Source of the DNA: Bacteroidales bacterium | GTDB taxonomy: Bacteria > Bacteroidota > Bacteroidia > Bacteroidales > F082 | NCBI GenBank assembly: GCA_013141455.1 | Contig: JABFQW010000081.1 | Span: 23,228-87,227 of the forward strand | Direction of reading: 5' to 3' | Length of the DNA: 64,000 nt | Shown: piece after piece, positions 25,501 through 33,401 of the stretch | Layout of the letters: every line of letters starts with the position of its first letter | Position numbering within the stretch: the first letter of the stretch is position 1 | Notes under the pieces: model-generated | The model's input: the letters and a program-made list of their open reading frames with translations, nothing else | What the model was told of the DNA's origin: nothing | Database searches by the model: none | Translations under genes and position numbers: made by a program

Positions 25501-26580
25501 TTAAGTTACACTAACCCGTGGGTCTAACAACCCATAAACAATGTCCACAAATATATTAATTATTATCAATATGATGGCAATTAATAAAACCGATCCCATT
25601 ACAACGGGAAGGTCATAATTTTCTAATGCTTCTACGATCACCACGCCAATTCCTTTCCAATCGAAAATGTATTCTATAAATACTGCTCCGGCCAAAGAGG
25701 ATGCGTACCAGCTTGAAACAGAGGTGATCACAGGATTCAAGGCATTTCGTAACGCATGGACTACCACCACCCGAAACCCGCTCAATCCTTTTGCCCTCGC
25801 TGTCCGGATATAATCCTGTGAGAACACTTCAATCAATGAAGTTCGGGTTAACTCGGTTATCACTGCCAATGGTCTTATTCCTAAGGTTATAACGGGCAAT
25901 ATCAGGTTCTTTAACTGAAGCACCTCACCATTGCCATAATCATCCACTTCATACAAACTTCCAAACATATTTAATCCGGTATAATCGGATAGCAAAAAGG
26001 CGAATATCCAGGCCATAATGATTGCCGCGAAAAATGAGGGCAGAGCCATTCCAAAAGCTGTGAATACCAATACGATACGATTAAACCAGGCAGCGTTGAT
26101 TACTGCTGTAACCGAACCGACTGTTATACCTATAATCATCGCAACTAAAATGGACAATGTCGCAAGCAAAAAAGTATTTGGAAATGCCCCGGCGAGTATT
26201 ACTGAAACCTCTCGCTTACTTATATACGATTTCCCAAAAAACGGTACTTTCAGGATGAGTGAGGTTTCCCCAAAAGACACCAGTCTTTTCGCATGAACAT
26301 ATTCTGACTCTTTTGTAAGGTAGGTGACTTTTTTTTCATTTGTTGAATGAACCGAAAGAAAAGAAAGATTATTCAAATGGTTAAAATACTGAATAACAAG
26401 TGGTTTATCTAATCCAAGCTCCTTATGAATGGCATCAACTGCCTGCTGATCGGCACGCTGGCCAAGCATCATGCGTGCAGGATCGCCGGGAAGGATCGTA
26501 AATAGTAAAAAAACTAAGGTGATGACTCCTACTACTACCATAAAACCATAAAAAAAACGCTTTATGATAAACGAAGCCAT
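25501..26580 (-). CDS. ABC transporter permease, oligopeptide/dipeptide (DppB/OppB) type
   Basis: The 359-residue inner-membrane protein has an N-terminal helix with the DppB-type motif FTILPGDPARMMLGQRA and the C-terminal six-helix permease core including the EAA-like loop (EVFSQDYIRTARAKGLSGFRVV.HALRNALNPV), where the ATPase docks. The periplasmic segment between helix 1 and the core (about residues 65-125) is long and charged. No partner permease (DppC), ATPase or binding protein is present nearby; the other subunits must be elsewhere. It sits 24 bp upstream of tpiA and 11 bp after the DoxX-type gene, so the operon mixes transport with central metabolism. Confidence 0.92.
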   Translation of the reverse strand: MASFIIKRFFYGFMVVVGVITLVFLLFTILPGDPARMMLGQRADQQAVDAIHKELGLDKPLVIQYFNHLNNLSFLSVHSTNEKKVTYLTKESEYVHAKRLVSFGETSLILKVPFFGKSYISKREVSVILAGAFPNTFLLATLSILVAMIIGITVGSVTAVINAAWFNRIVLVFTAFGMALPSFFAAIIMAWIFAFLLSDYTGLNMFGSLYEVDDYGNGEVLQLKNLILPVITLGIRPLAVITELTRTSLIEVFSQDYIRTARAKGLSGFRVVVVHALRNALNPVITSVSSWYASSLAGAVFIEYIFDWKGIGVVIVEALENYDLPVVMGSVLLIAIILIIINIFVDIVYGLLDPRVSVT

Positions 26581-26591
26581 TTGATTTAATT

Positions 26592-27728
26592 TTAGTTTAT
26601 TTTATTGACACGCAATATATTAACTACTTCTTCTCTTTCAGGAATATCACGATAATGCCATTTTTTTATCAAACGTCCATTGGCAAATACTATGATTCCT
26701 GGATTTGAACGTACCATCGTTTTAAGAACGGTTGCATCCGAAAAATAAATTTCAGAATCATTGTTCAAAATATCTCTCAACGCATCCATTTCGTCAGGAA
26801 TACTGCCTGATAGAATTGTCAGTCTGATATCAATTTGTTGCAAATCGTGTTGTAAACGTACTATTTTGAGTAAGTCATCATGACTAACCTCTGAAATATC
26901 AGGTATCGTAATAACCATCATCTTCTCAGCGAGTAAAACGTCTTTGGTAAAATCGTTACCCGATTCGTCTTCAATAAATAAATCTAACCCAACCTGCTCT
27001 TCATCCGTCACCACCCGTTGGCCAACGAACCGCCATTCGCTCATCCAGATACTATCACTCCAGGGATAATCGGGCGAAAGGAATTCCTTTACCTCTTTCG
27101 TTTTTGCATTTCGATAACTCACAAACGTCTGACTTTCAATCGCCTTATCCGACAAAACCTGTGTTCCCACTTTCCATTTCGTAAAATCGATCATTGGAAG
27201 ATGGCGTAAATTATATATCGAAAACATTGAAAATATGATAAATACGGAAACGGCAACTACCGATTGCGCGGGAACAGAAATCCGGTTATCATATTCTTTT
27301 CGCCTGATAAATAGGTAACCAACAAAAACTATCAGCACAATATTTTTGTAGAAAGTTTGCCAGTTTGTAAGTTTCAAAGCATCACCAAAACACCCGCAAT
27401 CAGGCACCGGTTCGAACAAGGCATCATTAAAAGTCAGCAGGGTAAAAAAAATCATCGTAGCCAATAATAAACCCGAGGTAATTTTCATCCTGATTTTAAA
27501 AAGCATCGAAATACCGATGGTAAACTCAAATGCACATAAAAACACGGCCAAACTTAAAGCCATGCCATTTGCCCAGTCGGTTCCAAAGGCAACGAAATAA
27601 TCTTCAATTTTATAAGCAGTACCAAGTGGGTCAACACCTTTAACAAAGGCCGAAAACACAAAAACCAGGCCCACCAGCAACCTGCTGAGGGTCATGAAAA
27701 AAAGTCTGGTGCTTCTATTTTTTTTCAT
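26592..27728 (-). CDS. DoxX/MauE-type membrane protein with thioredoxin-like C-terminal half (BT_3928 family)
   Basis: The 378-residue product has an N-terminal DoxX/MauE-like membrane domain with four helices (about residues 8-140), including FSAFVKGVDPLGTAYKIEDY and a cysteine motif PDCGCFGDALKLTNW, followed by another membrane helix (about 158-175) and a soluble C-terminal part with a thioredoxin-like beta pattern (about 260-378). This matches the Bacteroidota BT_3928 family found beside DUF1599 and tpiA. The role may be in periplasmic redox chemistry; the C-terminal half shows no CxxC. Its start overlaps the end of the DUF1599 gene by 14 bp. Confidence 0.88.
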   Translation of the reverse strand: MKKNRSTRLFFMTLSRLLVGLVFVFSAFVKGVDPLGTAYKIEDYFVAFGTDWANGMALSLAVFLCAFEFTIGISMLFKIRMKITSGLLLATMIFFTLLTFNDALFEPVPDCGCFGDALKLTNWQTFYKNIVLIVFVGYLFIRRKEYDNRISVPAQSVVAVSVFIIFSMFSIYNLRHLPMIDFTKWKVGTQVLSDKAIESQTFVSYRNAKTKEVKEFLSPDYPWSDSIWMSEWRFVGQRVVTDEEQVGLDLFIEDESGNDFTKDVLLAEKMMVITIPDISEVSHDDLLKIVRLQHDLQQIDIRLTILSGSIPDEMDALRDILNNDSEIYFSDATVLKTMVRSNPGIIVFANGRLIKKWHYRDIPEREEVVNILRVNKIN

Positions 27729-28260
27729 TGAGCAATATCAGTGCGAAGATTGCATAATTTATAATATCAAAATAATTGGCATCAACGCCTTCTGAAACTT
27801 TTGTTTCTCCATTGTTATCTTCTATTTGCTTAATTCTCAATAACTTCATTAAAATTATATCTGTTAACGAACTCACGCGCATATTGCGCCAGGCCTCATC
27901 GTAATCATGATTTTTTCGTTGCATCAGTTCGTATGAATCATTCAGTACCTCATTGAAAAGTGCAAGCGATTGTTCCATTTCGAGGTCGGGCTGGTCAACC
28001 GGTTTCAGGTGTAACTGAATAATTGCCATAGCCGAATAGTTTATTATTCCTATAAACTCAGATTCAATTCCCTCATCAACAAGTTGTTGTGATTTCGTCT
28101 GGAGACTACGAATGCGATTCGCCTTGATATAAATCTGATCAGTAAGTGATGAGGATCGTAGAATGCGCCATGCCGGACCATAATCATTCGTTTTGGCTTC
28201 AAAAAGGCGTTTACATTGTGCTACAATGTTGGTAAACTGATTTTTCGTTTGATTATTCAT
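27715..28260 (-). CDS. DUF1599-family protein
   Basis: The 181-residue protein consists of two related halves: an N-terminal copy with CKRLFEAKTNDYGPAWRILR and SSLTDQIYIKANRIRSLQ, and a C-terminal copy with YELMQRKNHDYDEAWRNMR and SSLTDIILMKLLRIKQIE, each ending IINY(S/A)..A. This duplicated helical domain is the DUF1599 signature of the Bacteroidota and resembles MazG-like helical nucleotide hydrolases (acidic ND/HDY motifs), which is an inference. It heads the operon DUF1599, DoxX-type, permease, tpiA, prmA, and is divergent from folP. Confidence 0.93.
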   Translation of the reverse strand: MNNQTKNQFTNIVAQCKRLFEAKTNDYGPAWRILRSSSLTDQIYIKANRIRSLQTKSQQLVDEGIESEFIGIINYSAMAIIQLHLKPVDQPDLEMEQSLALFNEVLNDSYELMQRKNHDYDEAWRNMRVSSLTDIILMKLLRIKQIEDNNGETKVSEGVDANYFDIINYAIFALILLNEKK

Positions 28261-28283
28261 GCTGATGTCATGCTTGTAATGAT

Positions 28284-28291
28284 TAAATTTG
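28284..28291 (+). promoter_or_regulatory. -7 box of folP
   Basis: TAAATTTG matches TAnnTTTG. It overlaps an in-frame TTG at 28289, so that codon cannot be the start; this supports ATG 28319. Confidence 0.5.
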
Positions 28292-28318
28292 CCTCATAAT
28301 CAATTTCTTCTATCGGAT

Positions 28319-29197
28319 ATGAATCTTGATTTTGGTGACCATAAAAATAATGCATTTTCGGAAACAACGAAATTTGAATTTGGCAACGGTTTTCTGGAGC
28401 GAAAAGGGCCTCTCATCATGGGTATTTTGAATCTTACACCCGACTCATTTTTTGATGGTGGAAAGTATCCTGATGAAAAAAGTATCGTTGAACATACAGC
28501 GAAGTTATTGATGGAAGGCGCTGATATCATTGATATTGGAGCTGTTTCAACGCGGCCGGAGGCAATCGTGGTTGACGAAATTACCGAATCGAATCGCTTA
28601 TTACCCATTGTTACCTGTCTGTTAAAAGAATTCCCCGAAATTGTGTTATCTATCGATACATTCCGGATGAAGGTAGCCGAAAAAATGATTCATGCAGGAG
28701 CAAAAATGATAAATGATATTTCCGGTGGAAAATTTGATCCGGATATGGCCGAATTTATTGGTAAATCGGATGTACCTTATGTGATGATGCATATCCATGG
28801 TGAACCTTCAAACATGCAACATGCACCACTGGGAATTGAAAACCTTGAGGATGTTTTTCATTTCTTCGACAGTCAGATTGAAAAATTCCTTTCAAAAGGC
28901 GCTGAACAATTAATCATCGATCCGGGGATAGGATTTGGAAAGACGGTTGAACTGAATTATTTACTGCTCTCGAAACTCGATAGATTTAAAAATTATGGAT
29001 TTCCGATATTGGTTGGTTTGTCACGTAAATCACTGATTAATAAAGTATTGAATATTAAAGCGGCAGATGCATTAAATGGAACTACGGTGCTAAACACGAT
29101 TGCCTTGCTTCAGGGAGCAAATATTTTACGTGTACATGATGTAAAAGAAGCTGTTGAAGCAAGGTCACTTTGCGAACAGATTATACGTTATTCATAA
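28319..29197 (+). CDS. folP: Dihydropteroate synthase
   Basis: FolP condenses 4-aminobenzoate with dihydropterin pyrophosphate in folate synthesis. The product (292 residues from ATG 28319) has the TIM-barrel signatures IMGILNLTPDSFFDGGKY (pterin/pyrophosphate loop), DIGAVSTRP, IDTFRMKVAEK, MINDISGG, MHIHGEPSNMQ, IIDPGIGFGKT and VGLSRKSLI. It is normally adjacent to cdaA in the Bacteroidota; here the two are separated by 512 bp holding the second palindromic element. The start choice rests on the promoter box at 28284-28291. Confidence 0.97.
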   Translation: MNLDFGDHKNNAFSETTKFEFGNGFLERKGPLIMGILNLTPDSFFDGGKYPDEKSIVEHTAKLLMEGADIIDIGAVSTRPEAIVVDEITESNRLLPIVTCLLKEFPEIVLSIDTFRMKVAEKMIHAGAKMINDISGGKFDPDMAEFIGKSDVPYVMMHIHGEPSNMQHAPLGIENLEDVFHFFDSQIEKFLSKGAEQLIIDPGIGFGKTVELNYLLLSKLDRFKNYGFPILVGLSRKSLINKVLNIKAADALNGTTVLNTIALLQGANILRVHDVKEAVEARSLCEQIIRYS

Positions 29198-29368
29198 ACA
29201 CTTTTTTAGGCAGAATCTTATTTTGATGTGCTGGTAAGCTGCAACTTATTATTTTACAAATTGAAATTACGTTTTTATAACGCTAATCATTTCGATAGTG
29301 GAAAAAGTAAGGTGAAAATTCAACTGCTTTTTTCGTCCTTTTGAAAGGCAAAAGGACCAAAACCTTTT

Positions 29369-29533
29369 GTCTGAACGAAGCTTCCACGCGCTCTGTCAAA
29401 ACACAGTAAATCCAGGCAAAGGAGTGGTCTCGTCCCAAAAGACGAGACCAAACATACCGCCCTGCTGGCGGATGCCTTTGCCGGATTTTCATGTGTTTTG
29501 ACATTCATGCCCTATCTGGCTCGCCGTTCAGAC
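29369..29533 (+). mobile_element. 165-bp palindromic dispersed element, copy 2 (MITE-like)
   Basis: Bounded by GTCTGAAC (29369-29376) and GTTCAGAC (29526-29533), exactly as long as copy 1 and in the opposite orientation. The central stem GTCTCGTC (29427-29434) / GACGAGAC (29441-29448) closes a six-base loop, where copy 1 has a longer stem with an extra CGTCA/TGACG pair. Flanking arms GGCAAAGG / CCTTTGCCGG and TTTTGTCTGAACgAAGCTTCC are shared. Divergence is concentrated at the central loop while the arms stay complementary. Confidence 0.7.
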
Positions 29534-29685
29534 CTGCCAGCACACTCCTTCGTAAAATGATTTTATTGATAAAATTTGATTCATTATTTTATCAACTATG
29601 ACTTGAATATTAAGAGAACTAAGTTTAAAGGATATATCACTTTTAATTCCAGCACTTCAAAATATTAAGTAGCCCGTTTTTATCT

Positions 29686-29693
29686 TAACTTTG
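29686..29693 (+). promoter_or_regulatory. -7 box of cdaA
   Basis: TAACTTTG matches TAnnTTTG, 17 bp before the cdaA start. It gives cdaA its own promoter downstream of the inserted element. Confidence 0.5.
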
Positions 29694-29709
29694 CCTGATA
29701 AGTAACCCT

Positions 29710-30501
29710 ATGATACCTCTTTTCTCAGCATTATTTATACAGTTTCGACTCGTCGATGTCATTGATATTCTGCTTGTTGCCTTGTTATTAAACGGCTTGT
29801 ACAATCTTTTGCGTGGTACAGTAGCCATCAATATATTTCTAAGTATTGTTTCAATTTTCTTGGTTTGGAAAATCGTTATCGCCTTCAATCTCGAATTGCT
29901 TGGTGAAATACTTGGTGCATTTGCCAGTGTAGGTTTTATTGTTCTCATCATTATCTTCCAGCCCGAGATAAGACAGTTTCTGCTTGCCCTGGGAACCCCA
30001 AAATTTGTCCGGAAAGTATTTTCTAAGATGACGTTTCTTGGAGTCAGACTGAATGAGGAGATCAGGCTTAATGTTGAGCCAATACTCGCTGCCTGTGAGG
30101 TCATGTCAGCAAAAAAAACCGGTGCACTCATTGTATTAACAAGGCAAAACGAACTGTTTCAATATGTTAAGTCAGGTGTAGAAATTAATGCCGAATTAAG
30201 TCAGGTGCTCATCGAAAATATCTTTTTTAAAAACTCTCCCTTACATGATGGGGCAATGATCATCACCAAAAATCGGATCAAAGCTGCCGGATGTATTTTG
30301 CCTGTAACAAAAAAACTCGATTTACCGGGCAGACCGGGTTTGCGTCACCGGGCCGGATTAGGGATCTCTGAAAAAAGCGATGCCATAGTGATTGTGATTT
30401 CCGAAGAAAGAGGTGCAATCAGTGTGGCGAATAGCGGACAAATCCGAACCATCTACAACATCGCTGACCTCAGACAATATTTGGAAAGAGAGTTGGAATA
30501 G
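29710..30501 (+). CDS. cdaA: Membrane diadenylate cyclase CdaA
   Basis: CdaA makes cyclic di-AMP from two ATP. The 263-residue product has three N-terminal membrane helices (about residues 12-32, 38-60 and 68-85) and a C-terminal DAC (DisA_N) domain with the catalytic DGA motif (180-182, in SPLHDGAMII) and the RHRAG ATP-binding motif (212-216). Length and layout match CdaA rather than DisA or CdaS. No CdaR-like YbbR gene lies beside it in this window. c-di-AMP usually controls potassium and osmolyte uptake and envelope integrity. Confidence 0.96.
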   Translation: MIPLFSALFIQFRLVDVIDILLVALLLNGLYNLLRGTVAINIFLSIVSIFLVWKIVIAFNLELLGEILGAFASVGFIVLIIIFQPEIRQFLLALGTPKFVRKVFSKMTFLGVRLNEEIRLNVEPILAACEVMSAKKTGALIVLTRQNELFQYVKSGVEINAELSQVLIENIFFKNSPLHDGAMIITKNRIKAAGCILPVTKKLDLPGRPGLRHRAGLGISEKSDAIVIVISEERGAISVANSGQIRTIYNIADLRQYLERELE

Positions 30502-30510
30502 ACTGGTTGC

Positions 30511-30552
30511 TGAAACATGAAACCTGAAACTTGAAACGTGAAACATGAAACC
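30511..30552 (+). repeat. Heptamer microsatellite TGAAACN x6
   Basis: Six head-to-tail units TGAAAC followed by one free base (A, C, T, G, A, C). They fill most of the gap between the convergent cdaA and rubrerythrin genes. Confidence 0.9.
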
Positions 30553-30562
30553 AGCCACTAAT

Positions 30563-31141
30563 TTAATAATTCTCTTCCCTCACCTGCATGAATGCCTTTG
30601 GATGCAGACAGGCCGGACATTTTTCGAGCGCTTTTTCCGATTCATACACATAACCGCAATTACGGCATTTCCACCATACTTTGCCGTCTTTCATGAAAAC
30701 TTTGTCTTCAGAAACACTTTGAAGTAATTTCAAATAACGGCGCTCATGCTCTGTTTCTACTTTGGCAATCATTTTAAAAGCGGTTGCAATCTCTTTAAAA
30801 CCTTCTTCCAACGCTATTTCAGCAAAATTCGGGTACAATTCAGACCATTCCTCATGCTCGCCTTCTGCGGCGGCTTTCAGGTTCTCCATTGTTGTGCCAA
30901 CTTTACCTGCCGGAAAAGTGGCGGTTATTTCGGCCATCCCTCCTTCCAGAAAACTAAAAAACCGTTTGGCGTGTTCTTTCTCCTGATCGGCTGTTTCCTG
31001 AAAAATGCCGGCGATCTGCTCAAAGCCTTCATTCTTCGCGGCTTTCATGAATAATTCATAACGGTTTCTTGCCTGTGATTCTCCGGCAAAAGCCTTAAGC
31101 AAATTCTGTTCGGTACGCGTACCTTGTAATGATTTTGTCAT
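30563..31141 (-). CDS. rbr: Rubrerythrin
   Basis: Rubrerythrin reduces hydrogen peroxide in anaerobes. The 192-residue protein has a four-helix ferritin-like domain with diiron ligands in the E-x2-H pattern (AFAGESQARNRYELF, QEKEHAKRFF, EHEEWSELYPNFAEIALEEGF, ETEHERRY) and a C-terminal rubredoxin-like FeS4 domain with CRNCGYVY and CPACLHP. Length and order are the classic form. It lies 18 bp after the flavin reductase-rubredoxin gene and is probably co-transcribed with it, which would supply its electron donor. Confidence 0.97.
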   Translation of the reverse strand: MTKSLQGTRTEQNLLKAFAGESQARNRYELFMKAAKNEGFEQIAGIFQETADQEKEHAKRFFSFLEGGMAEITATFPAGKVGTTMENLKAAAEGEHEEWSELYPNFAEIALEEGFKEIATAFKMIAKVETEHERRYLKLLQSVSEDKVFMKDGKVWWKCRNCGYVYESEKALEKCPACLHPKAFMQVREENY

Positions 31142-31159
31142 AATACTATGATTTATAGG

Positions 31160-31840
31160 TTATTGAATCTCTACAAAAATAGATTTTGGTGAGCCGCAAT
31201 CGGGACATTCCCAATCGTCGGGCAAATCGACAAATAGAATGTCATGCTCAGCATCGTCGTAAATATAATCGCAGGCAAGGCATTGGTATCTCTTTGGTTC
31301 ATCCGTATCAGGTTCCTCAACCGACACTGTATACGCCTGATAGGTTGGCGCATTTCTCGGAGCAGCCGCTTTTTTTACTTCCCGGTAATAGGAATACGTC
31401 ATCGGTTCCATCGAATTTTCAAGTACCTCCGAATGAATAAGCTGGCCAATAAACAGGATATGACTCCCAAGATCAATACTTTGAACTACTTTGCATTCAA
31501 AACTGGCGATCGCATCATCCACTACAATGGGCAAACCCGATTCACCATATTTTAGTTGAATGCCTTCAAATTTCTTACTATCCCGGCCTGTTTTATAACC
31601 CAACCGTTTAAAAATATCGGATGAAGACTTTTCGTGCAGCACCGAAACCGAAAATGCCTGAGTCTGTTGAATTATATCCAATGTAAAATTATCCTTGTGA
31701 CAACAAGTTGCAATTTGCGGCGGATTGGAGGTCACCTGAAATACCGTATTCGAGATGTATGCGTTACCGGATTTGCGATCACCGGAACTCACAATATACA
31801 TTCCGTAAGAAAGCTTAAACAAGGCTTCAAGATTTATCAT
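31160..31840 (-). CDS. hrb: Flavin reductase-rubredoxin fusion (high-molecular-weight rubredoxin)
   Basis: The 226-residue product has an N-terminal FMN-binding flavin reductase-like domain (about residues 1-160, with GDRKSGNAYISNTVFQVTSNPP) and a C-terminal rubredoxin domain (about 178-226, CLACDYIYDD...WECPDCGSP). In Moorella such Hrb proteins pass electrons from NADH to the flavodiiron protein FprA for NO or O2 reduction, and to rubrerythrin. Here rubrerythrin is next door and an FprA homologue is at 47620-48825. A promoter box lies at 31941-31948. Confidence 0.95.
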   Translation of the reverse strand: MINLEALFKLSYGMYIVSSGDRKSGNAYISNTVFQVTSNPPQIATCCHKDNFTLDIIQQTQAFSVSVLHEKSSSDIFKRLGYKTGRDSKKFEGIQLKYGESGLPIVVDDAIASFECKVVQSIDLGSHILFIGQLIHSEVLENSMEPMTYSYYREVKKAAAPRNAPTYQAYTVSVEEPDTDEPKRYQCLACDYIYDDAEHDILFVDLPDDWECPDCGSPKSIFVEIQ

Positions 31841-31940
31841 TTATTTTTCTGTTAATTGAATTTTTATTTTGTTAATGTGTTGATATTTTGCCATTTGATG
31901 CGTTTATACGTATCGTGATAAATGAAAAATATCAGCCTAC

Positions 31941-31948
31941 CAAAGTTA
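31941..31948 (-). promoter_or_regulatory. Promoter of the hrb-rbr operon
   Basis: TAACTTTG on the minus strand fits the -7 consensus; a weak ATTG -33 element lies about 20 bp upstream (31969-31972). The leader to the hrb start is about 100 nt. Confidence 0.45.
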
Positions 31949-31990
31949 CATAAATAAGAAAGGGAATTCAATGTATTTTTAGGACGAGTC

Positions 31991-32050
31991 AGGGTATAAG
32001 GAGGATAGGGGATATAAGGGGTATAGGGGTATAAGGGTATAAGGGTATAA
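31991..32050. repeat. AGGGTATA-type short tandem repeat
   Basis: Several imperfect 8- to 9-bp units of the form (A/G)GGGTATA(A) occur in a row, ending in three good copies of ATAAGGGT. It lies upstream of hrb and beyond the terminator of the DUF6261-type gene. Confidence 0.75.
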
Positions 32051-32059
32051 TAACCACCA

Positions 32060-32086
32060 CAAAAAAGAAAGCGGCTTTCGCCGCTC
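32060..32086 (-). terminator. Rho-independent terminator of the DUF6261-type gene
   Basis: On the minus strand the hairpin AGCGGC-gaaa-GCCGCT (32070-32085) is followed by TTCTTTTTT. It lies about 76 bp after the stop at 32162. Confidence 0.8.
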
Positions 32087-32161
32087 TCCTAACAACAACC
32101 AATTATCCATCGCACCGAGACCCTCCCACAAGAAAGTGCGATGCGACGGCTCAGCAATATT

Positions 32162-32884
32162 TCAGACCACGGGTGGTGGTGTTTTTCCTTTTGCCCGTCG
32201 GATGGCGAGGCTGTTTATTTCGCGATCCACGCGGTCGTTGAGTTCTTTTACAAAATTGATATAGGCGGCATCGCCATTTATTTCCATCAATGCATCGAGA
32301 CGTTTGAGGATAGCATTGTAACCGAGATCTGTTTTAACGCGTTCTTCGCGCATCAATAAATCTGATTCCGACAAGGATTCGGAAGCGCGTACGCCTACCA
32401 AAGCCGAATAAGCATCGTTGGCAGCTTGCAATTCGGTAATCCAGGCGCTGATGCCAAGTGTTTGGATATCGGTAACATGATCGGTATTCAGTTTGTTAAT
32501 CAAACCCAGAATTTGGGCAGTTTCGTCGTGGTTCTTACTGTTCGAAATGTTTCCGTAGCTGTCGAAGGTTATCAAAAGGCGGTCGCCCGCTTGTTTCATG
32601 ACAGGGTTAAAATGGTTTGTAGCCGAAATAACGGAATCGCGAAATCCCCTGAAAATGTTATCGCGATTGACGTCGGCATTGATAAGGTTGTTGGCATCCA
32701 AGCTTTTGCTCCTTTTTTTGTTGGCCGTAAATTCGTTAGCCACCAGCAGAGCGAATGCATTAAAGAGCTCTTCGATACTCAGTGTGGAGGCATTGTACTT
32801 TTCGATGAGACTTTTTACATCTCTCATAAAAGTGTAGTGTTCGTCATTGTGTAAATGACCTAACCTGAAAAGATTGATTTTCAT
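32162..32884 (-). CDS. DUF6261-family helical protein
   Basis: The 240-residue product starts MKINLFRLGHLHNDEHYTFM and is nearly all helical with no signal peptide or membrane segment; it ends in a basic, proline-rich tail (RRAKGKTPPPVV). The N-terminal segment and overall look match the DUF6261 family of the Bacteroidota, function unknown. It resembles the truncated gene at 1-519 in two respects: helical composition and a tandem repeat array directly upstream (here 41-bp units at 32991-33196). A strong terminator follows. Confidence 0.85.
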   Translation of the reverse strand: MKINLFRLGHLHNDEHYTFMRDVKSLIEKYNASTLSIEELFNAFALLVANEFTANKKRSKSLDANNLINADVNRDNIFRGFRDSVISATNHFNPVMKQAGDRLLITFDSYGNISNSKNHDETAQILGLINKLNTDHVTDIQTLGISAWITELQAANDAYSALVGVRASESLSESDLLMREERVKTDLGYNAILKRLDALMEINGDAAYINFVKELNDRVDREINSLAIRRAKGKTPPPVV

Positions 32885-32990
32885 ACGCTTGTTGTTTAAT
32901 GATTAATAATTGGATTTATAGATGTCTCCGGGTCTGAAAGCATTGGTTTACCCCATACCCGATTAACATGTACATTGGTTGCCGGCAAAA

Positions 32991-33196
32991 TGCTTCCGTC
33001 CCCGGACGATTTTCTTCCGGAACCTTCCCTACTGCTTCCGTCCCCGGACGATGACCATCAGGATGTTCCCAACTGTCTCCGTCCCCGGACGATGACCTCC
33101 CTGACGTTCCCAACTGCTTCCGTCCTGGGGCGATGACCTCCCTGACGTTCCCAACTGCCTCCATCCCCGGAGGATGACCTTTTGGAAGCTTCCCGG
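32991..33196. repeat. 41-bp tandem repeat array upstream of the DUF6261-type gene
   Basis: Five units start at 32991 (42 bp), 33033, 33074, 33115 and 33156 (41 bp each, the last diverging). The core is CTTCCGTCCCCGGACGATGA followed by TTCCCAACTG. Since 41 is not a multiple of three, the reading frame shifts from unit to unit, so the array is not a protein repeat. It is GC-rich against an AT-rich background. Confidence 0.9.
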
Positions 33197-33214
33197 GCGT
33201 TTTCGACCCGGGAC
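33192..33214. other. GC-rich hairpin bordering the 41-bp array
   Basis: TCCCGGG and CCCGGGA pair across a nine-base centre (GCGTTTTCGA region), at the upstream edge of the array relative to the DUF6261-type gene. It has no T-run on either side; a boundary or processing hairpin is possible. Confidence 0.5.
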
Positions 33215-33401
33215 GTCGGTATATTTTACCTTTATTGATTTGGTGAGGTTAAGAAATCAAAGAACGATTGAGTGATTAACAGTTGCGATATGAAAAGCTG
33301 GGTATTTCAGAGCTAATTACTCTCAACCCACACGAAGTTTAATGCGAGATAAACTGTTTAATAGTAGTATTTTCTGTCCAATTTTTATCTACTAAGTTAT
33401 A

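Larger units (their letters stand above)
29198..29709. other. folP-cdaA intergenic region with inserted element
   Basis: The 512 bp hold the second palindromic element (29369-29533) and the cdaA promoter box (29686-29693). No other gene is seen. Confidence 0.6.

Noticed and set aside
28289..28318. TTG start for folP at 28289
   Set aside because: The codon lies in the -7 promoter box at 28284-28291; ATG 28319 is better.
32916..33164. Gly/Glu-rich open frame over the 41-bp array
   Set aside because: The unit length is not a multiple of three, so the repeat appears in shifting frames and does not make a true protein repeat.
32991..33196. CRISPR array
   Set aside because: Units follow one another directly with no unique spacers, and no cas gene is present.
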